In this document: piece by piece, positions 1-9,831 of the stretch
Position numbering within the stretch: the first letter of the stretch is position 1
Layout of the letters: each line of letters opens with the position of its first letter
Assembly (NCBI GenBank): GCA_900291925.1
Contig: UWYS01000006.1
Span: 124,001 to 188,000, forward strand
Direction of reading: 5' to 3'
Length of the DNA stretch: 64,000 nt
Source: Thecaphora thlaspeos
Taxonomy: Eukaryota; Basidiomycota; Ustilaginomycetes; Urocystidales; Glomosporiaceae
Notes under the pieces: generated by a model
What the model saw: the letters and a program-made list of their open reading frames with translations, nothing else
Databases searched by the model: none
What the model was told of the DNA's origin: nothing
Position numbers and translations under genes: made by a program

Positions 1-1
1 C

Positions 2-72
2 ACCAGGTTCGAGTCCGTGCCGCCAGACGATGGCCAGGGTGAGGACGACCAGGTGCTGCAGTGGTTCCTCCG
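2..72 (+). CDS. 3' part of an exon of an unidentified gene (left-partial)
   Basis: One frame from base 2 is open and reads a plausible acidic stretch ending in VLQWFLR. It stops at a consensus donor (GTGAGT at 73-78) with two bases of a split codon left over. The gene therefore starts left of the window. The next exon is not certain. An acceptor at the TAG near 321-323 would give a four-codon tail and a stop at about 338. An acceptor near 167 would keep the frame open to 459. There is too little sequence to name the protein. Confidence 0.4.
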
Positions 73-78
73 GTGAGT

Positions 79-782
79 TCAGCGACAATTCTTGTCCGTA
101 CCGTGTGATAGAGGCTCGCCGACTCGTCAACTCTTCTCTCCATCTATTGTCGACGCTCCGCCAGTCAAACAGCGGTGGCGTGTCGAAGCAACCTCTTCAT
201 CCCTCTCTTCTTCCCTTGCTCGCCGTTCCCTTTGCCCTCATCGTTTTCGCTCCTTTGCATCCACCTCACGCGCTCTCGCTCGTCCATTCTTCCTCCCAAG
301 CGCTCGCTGCGTTCCGATTCCGTAGAGATGCACCTTGATCTCCTTGCCTTTGATGGTGAGGTGGGATGGAGTGGAGAGGTAGTCAGCACGAAGACTGGAG
401 GACGGAAGTGTGGACGATGGAAGGATACGGTACAGGCGCAGCAACGTGGGAGGTGGTGAAGACGTGGAGGGTCGAAAAGGTCGTGCGGATGGTGATGTGC
501 AGTTGAGCGAGGGCGGGGAAGGCGTTGCACGTGCGGAAGAAAAGTGTGGACGGACGGAGGGAAAGGAAGACTCGAAAGATGTCCGCGCTTGACACGCTTG
601 GTGACGATAACCCTCGACTCGTTCCGCGCCGTTGCGCCAGGTCGTCGCCGGTCGTCGCCGGTCGTCGTTATGGTCTTGTCCCTGTCCCCCACGCTTCTCG
701 CCATCGCGGCCGAACGCCTTCATCCTAACCATACGCATACAACACACGAAACCAACCAACCAATCGACCCTACACGGAACGA
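79..782. other. Intergenic or intronic stretch left of the cyclin gene
   Basis: No convincing gene is visible. The plus strand is pyrimidine-rich up to about 300 and purine-rich after that, so several long but compositionally biased open frames occur on both strands with no recognisable domain. Part of it must be the last intron, last exon and 3' end of the gene at the left edge. A short CGTCGCCGGT repeat lies at about 643-668. Confidence 0.5.
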
Positions 783-928
783 TCACATGCGCATTTGCAT
801 TCCGAGCATGCCATCCTCTGACGATCTTACATTCAAACAAGATGAGATGCGCGGCGATTTAGCACCTCTTCCTTGTCGTGTCGTCGTGTCGGGGTGGAGG
901 TAGGGGAGACGTTTCCTTGCATACGCCG

Positions 929-961
<33 letters not shown>

Positions 962-1900
962 GAGGGGGAGGAGAAGGTGGTGGTGATGCTGCTTTCGTTG
1001 TGGTGGTGGTGGTGGTGGTGGGGTCAAGTGGGACCGTGTAGGACGGAGGAGGAGGGTGGGATGGAGATGCATCGAGAGATGCGGTCGTCTGTCCCGTGTC
1101 GCGTGTGTATGGGACAGCGGATGGTTGCGTGTCGTGTATTTGAGCTTGAGCTTGGTCGTTGGCTTCGCTGGTGCCGCCAGCCTGTGGGTCCAGTTGGTCG
1201 CTCCCTTGATGTCCATCCACCTGCCCCGAGGTATGATGCAAGACAAAGTCATCATGACTCTTGACGAGACCAACATAATAATGCTGCAACATATCGCCAC
1301 TACAGGTAAGTCTCCAATCTATACACTGGAGAAACTCCCTCTCCAGCAGATTCATTTCGGCCAAGGTCAAGCCTCCTACCTTGGCGTGGTGAGCGTTTGT
1401 GTTGAAGGAATCGCACAGTGCTTTACTGGCACATAGCACGGCGGCGCATACGAATCGATGCACCGTCAAGCCGCAGATGGTGAAGCCCGACATGCGCTCG
1501 CATACGCGGTCGATGTAGACGAGCAGGATGAGCGTGCAGCATTTCTCCACCGATGTGTACTTGGAGATGCGTGCCAGGTACGCTGGTAGGGTGATGTTGG
1601 GCGTAGCGCGGGAGTGGAAGCGCGTAAGAGAGGACGGGTGCAGTGGCAGACTGTCGTTGTGCTGTGTCAGTTTGGTCAACATGTCGGCTGAGAAGAGGGA
1701 GGAAAGGGGTCAGCGCCGCAACGACATTCAGGACAGCGAGCGCCAGCAAAGCGCTACTCACCGACGAGCACCAGCACGTCGTCCAGCTCCGCATCGTCAA
1801 AGAGGTACGGTAGCACCTTTCTCTTGTTGTGCCTTGCTCCTGCTGCTCCCGCCGTCGTTGTTGATGATGATGCAAGAGCCTCGTCGGTGTGCGCGTGCAT
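783..1900 (-). CDS. Pho80/Pcl-type cyclin
   Basis: This is a cyclin of the Pho80 family, the regulatory partner of a Pho85-type CDK that in yeasts controls phosphate, glycogen and cell-cycle responses. There are two exons, 1900-1762 and 1687-783, joined across a 74-nt intron (donor GTGAGT, acceptor CAG), giving 347 residues. The join restores the family motif LVADMLTKL at about residue 46, followed by RFHSRATPNI, LVYIDRVC, the box core LTVHRF and SKALCD, and LLEREFLQCIDWRL at about 170. The last 150 residues are low complexity (poly-Thr, Pro and poly-Ser from CAG/GGT-type repeats at 935-1020) with no domain. The start is the ATG at 1898-1900; an upstream start cannot be excluded. The gene is divergent from RMT2, with 373 bp between the two starts. 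Confidence 0.82.
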
Positions 1901-2273
1901 AACGCTCTGTGATGCCGTCGCGGCGCAGCTGGGAGTGGTGCGGTATGGATGGCGCGCGATACCGAGGGCCTGGATGATGGTGGTGGGAGAAAGAAAGAGG
2001 CCCGCCCAGTTAACTCACACGGCACCCTGCACACTTGGGCCTCTGCTCTGTGCTGCCACCTGCAGTTCTGACGGCAGCGGCACCCCGTCTCCCGTCTCCC
2101 GCCTCCCGTCTCCCGTCTCCCGCTTCCCGTCTCCCGCCTCGCTCTTTTTTCTTTTTTTCCATCCGCTGCGGCGACGGCCCTCTTTTCCTTTTCTTCTTTC
2201 TTTTCTCCCCTCGTCAGGAAGCCCGCCTTCCTGTAGCCACCCCCCGCCACCACCATCGACCAGTCTCGCCATA
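1901..2273. promoter_or_regulatory. Divergent promoter between the cyclin gene and RMT2
   Basis: This 373-bp region holds the 5' ends of both genes. A strongly pyrimidine-rich block at about 2088-2210 contains a degenerate CCCGTCT/CCCGCCT tandem repeat followed by T-rich and CT-rich tracts just upstream of the RMT2 start, typical of fungal core promoters and 5' leaders. No TATA box stands out. Confidence 0.5.
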
Positions 2274-3746
2274 ATGTCGCACGACGCACCACCTCCCACC
2301 GTCACCCTCCCCGCCGACCGCATCGCGCGCAACCTCCGCCTCCACTCTGCCGCCTCCTCTGGCGACCTGCCACTCTGTCTCTCTCTCCTCGACGCCGGCG
2401 CCGATGCCTGGTACCAAGATCCCTCCTCACACGGCTGGTCTGCGCTCCACTACGCCGCGCAAAGCGGCCATTCGAACCTCATCCGCCTCCTCCTTTGTCG
2501 CGGTGCAATCTGGAATGCCGTCGATGCGCTCGGCCTCACCGCCGCAGAGGTGGCTTGTAGCATGAACTGGGAAAAGTGCTATCGTACCCTCTTTGACGAG
2601 GGCGTTAGGAGGTCCATGTTGGAGTCTCTACTTGCCAGGAACAACCACAACCACAACAACGACGACGACGACGACGAGGTCGACGCAGCGCAACACTATC
2701 ATGACCACGAGGGAAGGGTGGAAGGGACAGAGCAGAGCATGACGCTCCACGCGCCGACACACGACGAAGTCTCTACATCCAACACCGCCTTCCTCTCGAG
2801 CCGGCTTCGTTTCTTCGCAGACAGCAACGGCAAGATGCGATGTCTCGACCAAGACGGCGGTATGGTCATGGCAGATTGGGAGAGCGACATCATGCGACTC
2901 TCGGCGCACCTCGTCTGTTCACCGCATCCGCCCGGTTTCTCGGTGCTCAACGTAGGCTTCGGTCTGGGCATCGTCGATACCTTTATACAGCGGTACAAAC
3001 CTGCAAGGCACGTCATCATCGAACCGCACCCCGACGCTATAGCATACATGAAGAGCAAGCGTTGGCACGAGATCCCTGGCGTAGAGATTTTTCGGGGCAA
3101 ATGGGAAGATTGGATCACAGACGACGAGAGCCAAGAGGCGCAAGAAAAGAGACTGCAACTCGGAAGCTTCGATGCCGTATACTGGGATACCTACAGTCAG
3201 AACTACAGCGGTGAGCCAGATCAAGTGGACGCCCGAGCCGACAAAGTCGACGGCGCATACGCAGAGACACAAGACTCTTTGGCCCCCAACCCCCTCTTTG
3301 CCTGCGCTCACGATACGCTCCACCGCTCCTCCTCCCTTTGTACCCTTTGCAGAGCTACAAACATTCTTCAACTGTCTCCCGCACATCCTAAACGGAGCCG
3401 ACTCACGGTTTTCATTCTGTATGTAGTTGTCGTTCTCCATCCCTGCCCTTTCCATTCTCATTCTCCAACCTTGGATCGTCACACCACTGAACCCCGCCTT
3501 CACCCTCCTCTTCTTCCCTTCCCTCCTCTCTACCGCCACACAGTCCACGGTCTAGCAGCGACGAACCCCTTCTTCTACGACGTATACACACGTCTATCGG
3601 AATTGCATCTAAAAGAAGTAGGTCTTCATACCGAATGGCACCCCATCGTACCCGAATGTCCTCAAGAGGAATGGCAAGGTGTCTTGAGGAAGTACTGGAC
3701 TCTTGAGACCTACAACTGTCCCGTGGCGCGCTTTGAGCTTCTCTAA
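2274..3746 (+). CDS. RMT2: Protein arginine N-methyltransferase 2 (Rmt2-like)
   Basis: This is a fungal type IV arginine methyltransferase. In yeast, Rmt2 methylates the delta nitrogen of an arginine in ribosomal protein L12. Three exons (2274-3210, 3353-3418, 3544-3746) encode 401 residues. Residues about 15-80 look like ankyrin-type helices (HSAASSGDLP, SALHYAAQSGHSNLIRLLL). The SAM-binding core follows: NVGFGLGIVD at about 224 (motif I), VIIEPHPDA at about 247, and FDAVYWDTYSQNYSE, which is completed across intron 1. The C-terminus ends TLETYNCPVARFELL, as in Rmt2 homologues. A poly-Asp/Asn linker lies at about 123-140. Intron 1 (142 nt) and intron 2 (125 nt) have consensus GTGAGC and GTATGT donors. 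The start is the first ATG after the pyrimidine-rich leader, though the frame is open further upstream. Confidence 0.88.
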   Translation: MSHDAPPPTVTLPADRIARNLRLHSAASSGDLPLCLSLLDAGADAWYQDPSSHGWSALHYAAQSGHSNLIRLLLCRGAIWNAVDALGLTAAEVACSMNWEKCYRTLFDEGVRRSMLESLLARNNHNHNNDDDDDEVDAAQHYHDHEGRVEGTEQSMTLHAPTHDEVSTSNTAFLSSRLRFFADSNGKMRCLDQDGGMVMADWESDIMRLSAHLVCSPHPPGFSVLNVGFGLGIVDTFIQRYKPARHVIIEPHPDAIAYMKSKRWHEIPGVEIFRGKWEDWITDDESQEAQEKRLQLGSFDAVYWDTYSQNYSGEPDQVDARADKVDGAYAETQDSLAPNPLFACAHDTLHRSSSLCTLCRATNILQLSPAHPKRSRLTVFILYVVVVLHPCPFHSHSPTLDRHTTEPRLHPPLLPFPPLYRHTVHGLAATNPFFYDVYTRLSELHLKEVGLHTEWHPIVPECPQEEWQGVLRKYWTLETYNCPVARFELL

Positions 3747-4139
3747 ACTATCCTCCTTGGCAATCAAAGGGTATATGCCATCTTGCTTTTGCATTGATCG
3801 TCCTTTGGATAGAGTGTCCACACAGATGAAGCGATATGACCAATGATACCCGTCAGATAGAAATGACAGCATCGTTCGTATAGAGTCTTCCGAGCGAAAT
3901 GCAGTGTAAGCATCTGACTGATTGACTGGACGACAATCGCTAACAAGCACAGAGAAAGAATGAACGTAGAGGCAAAAAAACGCGTGCGCGTCTCGTACAA
4001 CGCACAAAGGGCAAGCAGAGGCAAAAGGGAGCGAGCGAGACTTGGCAGCACTTGTCCAGCAAGAGAGTCGGGTATAACAACGACCATCCCCATCACACCA
4101 CGACATCAAGACCAACAACACCAATCGCGGCGTCCACGT
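3747..4139. other. Intergenic region between convergent genes
   Basis: Shared 3' flank of RMT2 (+) and the RNase H-like gene (-). It is less GC-rich than the flanking genes. No gene or RNA is recognisable. Confidence 0.5.
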
Positions 4140-7100
4140 CTACTTCCTCTTTCTGAACAGCTTTCCAAGAATCCCGCCCTTCTCCCCCCTCGCGACCGGC
4201 TCTTCAAAATCCAGCGCCGTTTTCCCGCTCCAATCCCTCTGTCCCTGCTTTGCCTTTCTCCGGCCCATGAAGCTCCGTCGCGTGGAAGAGGCGGTCGACC
4301 TGGCGTCCCAGTCGTGCTCGGCATCTTCGGGCGCCAACCAGCCGCCGTTGCCGCGGTCGCGTCGCGACATCGTAGCTGTTCGGCGCGAGTCCAAGGACCC
4401 GCGTGCCGAGCCGGGCGATGACGGAGGCAGCAAGGTCCGTCGCGATCCCCCTCCGACGTTGCCGCCAGCCCCGACACTGGCCAGGCCACCACCGCCGCCG
4501 CCGCCGCCTCGACGAGACCGCCCGGTGGCCGAGGAAATGATCGATCCGCCGTCGTCGGCCACCTCGTCGTAGGGCGGGCGCGACCGCGCGTCGTACGACA
4601 CCCGACCACCGCCGCGCAGGTCCGGCTGGCTCGACGTCAGCCGCCGTCGCCCGTCCATCGAGGGGCGTGAGCCGCGCTGCGTTTCGTCCACCGCGTCCAG
4701 GCACCGCGCAGACGAGACCGGAGGCGCCGGCGCGAGCCGCGCCTGGCGCGCCAGGTAGTCGTCGCGCTTCAGCTGGGCGCGCGACGGGGGCGAGCGCGTC
4801 GCAATGCTGCGCACGTCACCGTCCTCCTCGTCCTCCTCGTCCTCCTCGGCGTACACCGACAGCGGAGCATGGCCGCCGCCGCCGCGTGCGCTGCTACTGC
4901 CAGCGCCACCACGGCCACCGCCAGTGCCGAGGCGGGTCCCGGTGTCCTTCATTTTGGCCGCCGGTCGGACGCGCGCCGCCGAGGCGAGCGCGCTGCTGGC
5001 CGTGCTGGAGCGGCGGTCGTCGACCGAGTACCGCCTGGCGGCATCGTCGATGCTCTGGCGCGACACCGAGTGCGGCAGCGGCGTGCGACGGCTCTCGGCG
5101 TCCATGCCGCGCCGCGCGCGCATCCGACTGGCCGAATGCTTCTCCGCCATCGACCGCGCCTCATCGTAGTAGTGCTCGTCGTCGTCTTCGCGCAGCGTGA
5201 TGCGGTCGGCCGCCATCCTGTCGTCGTCGTCGACGAACGACTGTGCCGAAGAACCGACGCCGTGGTCGGTCGTCGCACTGAGCAGGCCGCCCTCGCTCCG
5301 AGCCACGGCGCGCGCCATGCGGTCGGCCGGGTTGTGGGTGCGATCGATCAGGTAGAGGTGGGCGCTGCCGATCCGCTTCCGCTCAACCTGGGCAAATTCG
5401 TATCGGATGTCGGCCAGCTCGCGGAGGAGGTCCTCGTCCACCAGCTTCCGGCTCGTCGTCGCCCTCGGCTTCGAGGGCTTCGATCTGGGCTTCTGCCGCG
5501 GGTCCGGGCGGCGCCTGCCGCCGCGTCGCGTGCCGCGGTAGTCGTGGTCGTCCTCGAAGCGACGTCTTCCGCCGCCGCCGCTTCGAGCGTCGCCGTCTCT
5601 TCGCGACGATCGTCGCTCGTCGGAGTAGTAGTCGTCGCCGTCCGAGAAGTCGTCGTCCCGATGGCGACGTCTTGCTCCACCTCCCCTGCGGGACCCTCTG
5701 TCGCTAGCGTAGCCACCGCCGCCCGGTCCGCCCCTGCGCGAGCGCCGTCGGTCGTCGTAGGGATCGTCGGCGAGCCAGTCGCCGCGCGGGCGGTCCCGGT
5801 CGTCCTCGTAGCGCGCACCGCGGCCCCCCTCGCTGGCGTAGCCGCCTTCGCGACGGTCGCCGCGCCGCCTCCGCCCATTGCGGTTGTAATCGTCGCCGTC
5901 GTCGTAGGAGCGGTCGCGGTCGCGGTCGCGGTCACGGTCGTCGTCTTCCTCGTCCTCGTCCTCGTCGCCCGGCCAGCCCTGTGCGTCCCATGTGGGGATC
6001 CAGGTGGCCCATGCTTTTGCGACGTAGGCACTGTCTATGCAGATGTGCGCACAGGCCCGGCCGCGGTAGAGGCCGTAGACGGTCTTGAGCGCGGCGACGG
6101 CGGCGCGCAGCTCGGCGCGCCGCGAGAGCGAGACGGGTGTGGGGGCCTTTGGGTTGGGGATGTGGCTCGGGACGCGGTCCTCCTCGGAGAATGACGGCCA
6201 TGTTCTTGGGGTGGCCCGCGCCAAAATAGAGCGAAATTCCGCCCGAAACGTGCGGATGGATGAGGGATCCAGTGTCGAGCGCCGTCGCGCCGACAAATAC
6301 GGCAATTGGGTAGCCATTGCATCCGTGGTCGCCCATATTGCGGCCCCCGAACTGGCGGAGCACGTTGCGCATCGCATCGGTCAGCGGTGGTTCGATGTAC
6401 TTGCGGATGTTGGTGCCGGGGAAGACGTGGCTCTCGGGATCGAGCACCCTGTCGGTCGTCGAGCCGTGGACGCTGGCGGGGCCCTTCTTGCTTCCCGCGC
6501 CGCCGCCGCCTCCGCCTCGAGCGGTGGTGCGCGCCATGATGCTGGCATTGTCGCGGTCGCGGTCGCCGCTGCGGTCCTTCTTCCTGGGCGAGCAGTTGGG
6601 CGAGAGGGGCGAGCGGAGCGGGCTGGAAGGTCCGCGCATCGAGAAGCGGTCGGATCCCGGCGACGAGGGCGCGTAGGCGGTCGAGATCATCGAGCCGCGC
6701 ACCGACGAGCCGCGCTGTTGCTGCTGTCCGTGCCCGTGACCGTGTCCGCGGCCGATGGGAAGCGCGGGGGGCGCTGGCCTGCTGAGCCTTTGACCGTCGC
6801 CGCGGTCGTCGGTGAAGGAGTGGGAGCGGTTCTTGCGCCTCTCTGTAAAGGGCACCTCGAGCGTCTGGGTGCTGCTGAGGCGGCTGCTCGAGTGGCTGGG
6901 ACGCAGGGTCGAGGCGCGGCGGTCATCGTAGTCGTCGCCCACCTCAGACCGCTCGTACGGCAAGGTGAGGTGGCTCGCCTTTGAGAAGCGATGCACCTCT
7001 TTACCGTTCTTGCGCGGCGTGGGCGATGGCAAAAGGAAGCGCCTCTCGTCATCGTCATCAGGTGCATGCCTGGGCGAGGCGGGAGCGAGAAGCTGCTCGT

Positions 7101-7491
7101 GCTGCTTCTTCTTCTTGACGATGCGCTGTGGCAGCGGGGTGGGCTCGTCGAGCGTCAAAAGGGTGGTGGCGTCGTCCAGCGACGTGGGCGGGGAGCGGTG
7201 GAAGGAGTCGATCGACCGACGACGGGCGAAGCGCGGCTCGGGGCTCTCCGAGGCATCGCGTGAGCCCTCTCCGGTCGACTGTTTGTCGTCGTCGTCATCG
7301 TCTGCGATGCTGCTGCTGTGAGTCTGTGTGCGACCGTCGACCGAGACGCCGCCAGCGGCCGTGATGAACGAGGTGCGCGACGAACGTCGGCTGAGGGCCG
7401 ATTCGGAACGCCCGATGGAGCTGCGAGCTCGAGACTTGGAGCGGCGGGCGCCCGAGCGCTGCTGCTCGCCCTCCCTGTCTGCCCTGGCCAT
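4140..7491 (-). CDS. Large RNase H-fold protein, degenerate active site, apparent frameshift
   Basis: The N-terminal ~430 residues are Ser/Arg/Asp-rich and disordered. An RNase H-like fold follows: IAVFVGATALDTG, ISLYFGAGHPKNMAV, RRAELRAAVAALKTVYG, CIDSAYVAKAW, WIPTWDAQGWPG. After a ~170-residue Asp/Arg/Gly-rich insertion come VDEDLLRELADIRYEF and RTHNPADRMARAVAR. Three of the four DEDD-type acidic positions are present (E in RRAEL, D in IDSAY, D in NPADR). The first, usually in a TDG motif, appears as FVG, so catalysis is doubtful. The fold lies in two frames. Codons read from 7491 must change frame near 6184-6190 (skipping one C at 6186) to stay in the RNase H pattern. No intron fits there. 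With that correction the product is about 1,116 residues. The C-terminal ~380 residues are low complexity and end in a basic tail. The function is unknown; it may be nucleic-acid binding. Confidence 0.72.
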
Positions 7492-9831
7492 AGTTTGGCT
7501 TGGCTAGTTGGAAAAATGTCGGATGTGATCCGGTCTCGCGAGGCCGAAAGGGGCGGTCGGTCGCAGAGCGAGGCACAGCTAGAAGGCCAATGTGTGCCAG
7601 CCGGCGTGGCGTCGGATGCCGTGGTGGGCCGGAGAGTGTAGTCCGCCGATGATGCGCTTGCCGATAGTCGTTCTATCGAGGCAGACGGCCTTGACGAGCA
7701 AGGCAAGGTGGGGGTGGTCAAGACGATGGCGCCCGGTTCGATGGTGGAGAGAGCGGGCAGCGTGAAGCACCAACATGGAAGCGTCAAAGGGGGCAATGCC
7801 GAGAACGGAGAGGGTGATAAGATGATGGTGAAGAAGAGGGGGGGCCGGGTGCAGATGGCGATGAGGAGAGGCAGGCGCGGAGTGAGGCCGGGGAAGCAAA
7901 ACATAGAGGGAGCAGGGCCCGGCGAGACGGGAGAACGGGCAGGGCGGGGCGGGGCGGGGCGACACAGGGAAGGACGAGGAGAGTCTCAGTCCCACGATCG
8001 ACGCGGACGACGATGAGAAACGGACGCGCTAACGACAGAGCTGATGGACAGCAGCAGCAGCAGCAGCAGCGGCAGCAGCAGCGGCAGCAGCAGCGGCAGC
8101 AGCAGCGGCAGCAGCAGCGGCAGCAGCAGCGGCAGCAGCAGCGGCAGCAGCAGCGGCAGGGGGACAGGCGGCTCGCCGCTGCGAAAACACGCAGCTTGCC
8201 CCGTCGGGCGGTCCGGGCTGGGCTGCTGGAAAAGGGGGGCGGATGCGCGGGCTTCTCCAAAGAAAGAAACAGGGTCGCACTTTGCGCTCTTTGTTTGCTC
8301 TCCTCCCGCCGAGTCGCCAGGCCCAGGCCCGCGCAGCTGAAGTTGTGGGGTCGACAAGCTGCACGAACCATGGCATGGCCACGCCGCCAGAGCACAGAGA
8401 GAGGCCCGCAGCCGAGCCTCTTGTCGGGGCCGAGTCGCTCGCTCGCCCGTTGGAAGCGCTGGCCCCTTTTCTTCGTTCCTAATAATACTGGGCATGGCCA
8501 ACACCCTCAGACCACCCCCGTCCTTCTGCAAAGGACGCGGGAGGGCTTCGGGTGTCTGGCGGCGAGCAAGGATCAGGCAGAGCCTTGCCCTTTTTCAAGG
8601 CCCCGTCCAGCTCAATACAAGGCCTCGCACTGTGACTACCAGCGTGCCGACCAGAGCGTGCAAGTTGCCAGGGATCCGCATTGCCGGACAGACGGCGGCA
8701 CTGTGGTGCGAGGCTCGTGACTTGCCCGCGTCGTTTGTGTCGCCATCGTCCTGTCATCGTCGGCGCCGTTGTCGCCACCCTTCGTCTGTCGCTGAAGCTC
8801 TCCTCATCCGCCAAGGGGACGCTCAACACCCCTTTGGGCGGCTGCATACAGTGCACGTCGGAGCGTCGCCGCCACCTAACTTATAGCGCCTGTTGTTGAA
8901 AGCGGGGGCTACGTTCGAGGGGTCAGCGACGTGCGCCACCCTGTCCGACAGCATGTACCGTATGCGTCGTTTCTGTGCATCAGGAAACGGCTCCAAGCAT
9001 TCTGAACCGAGTAGCCGTGGGTAGGGACACGATGCGGCTCAATCTTACAGTAATGCTGCTGTCGAGATGAGCCCAAAAGGGCGGTCAGGATGGTGTCCAA
9101 GAGCGTCGCTCCCGATTTGGAGCTCCTGTCCCGATGTGCCAGGCTGGTTCGGTCACACGATGCCTGCTTGCTGACCCGGGCGCTTGGCGGGGCGGAGCGA
9201 GGGCCGACGGACAAATCTGAGGCGGCCCAATGTTTGAAATTTTTGCGCGCCAGGTCAGGCCAGGCCAGGTCGCGCCAGGTCAGGCTGACGACGGCACGGC
9301 CGCCGCTGCATTCACCCACGCACCCTCCTAACCCTGCTGGGCTCGAGCTGGCTCAGCTCTCGATGTCGAGCAGCCTGTCGAGCAGCCCAGCGCCGACGCT
9401 CGTCTCCTTCTTCCGTCTCCACCATCTGTCCGCTCTTCCCGCCTCGTCTTTCCTCGTCTTTCCGGGCGCCCATCGCAGCATTCTCGGTCGCTCCCCCTCG
9501 GACCCCTCGCTCTCGCCACCGCTAACTCGTCTCCTTCGCTCCTCTTCTCTCTGTAGCGACAACGGCAGCGCCAGTCAGCCTCCGCTCTCCTCGTTCGCCC
9601 CGTCCTTCGTGCAACACTACCAGCTCAAAGCATACCACGACCCGACCCGACCCGACCCGATCCGGATCGCCCTCGTCAACCATCGGAGACATGGTCATCG
9701 CCGTCCCACTACGGCAGCAGCACACCACGCGACCGTTACACACTACGCTAAAGGCCCCTCCACCCCCCTACGCCCTCACACCATCCGCCAGCGCTGCTGC
9801 CTCCTCCCTCCACCCCTCTTCAGCCGCAAAG
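7492..9831. other. Long intergenic region between divergent genes, with tandem repeat
   Basis: This is 2.3 kb between the starts of the RNase H-like gene (-) and RRN3 (+). Both strands carry long open frames, but these come from repeat and GC bias and none has a domain. It contains a CAG/GGCAGCAGCAGC array (8049-8158), GGGGC repeats near 7935-7960, and a short CCCGA repeat at about 9639-9660. A C/T-rich stretch at about 9380-9560 is probably the RRN3 promoter or leader. Confidence 0.5.
8049..8158. repeat. CAG tract plus 12-bp GGCAGCAGCAGC tandem array
   Basis: About seven CAG triplets are followed from 8071 by seven nearly perfect 12-bp units (GGCAGCAGCAGC). The unit length is a multiple of three, so all six frames stay open. 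This explains the poly-Gln, poly-Ser/Gly, poly-Ala and Leu/Pro open frames across it. No domain supports a protein here. Confidence 0.85.

Noticed and set aside
6..16. tRNA T-arm-like GGTTCGAGTCC at the left edge
   Set aside because: The flanking bases do not form the T stem or acceptor stem, and the region reads as an exon ending in a splice donor.
4869..6194. 441-codon plus-strand frame, Val/Ala-rich
   Set aside because: Antisense of the Arg/Asp-rich part of the RNase H-like gene; composition artefact.
8013..8720. Poly-Gln/Arg open frame of 235 codons on the plus strand
   Set aside because: Produced by the CAG/GGC tandem array; no homology-like content or splice support.
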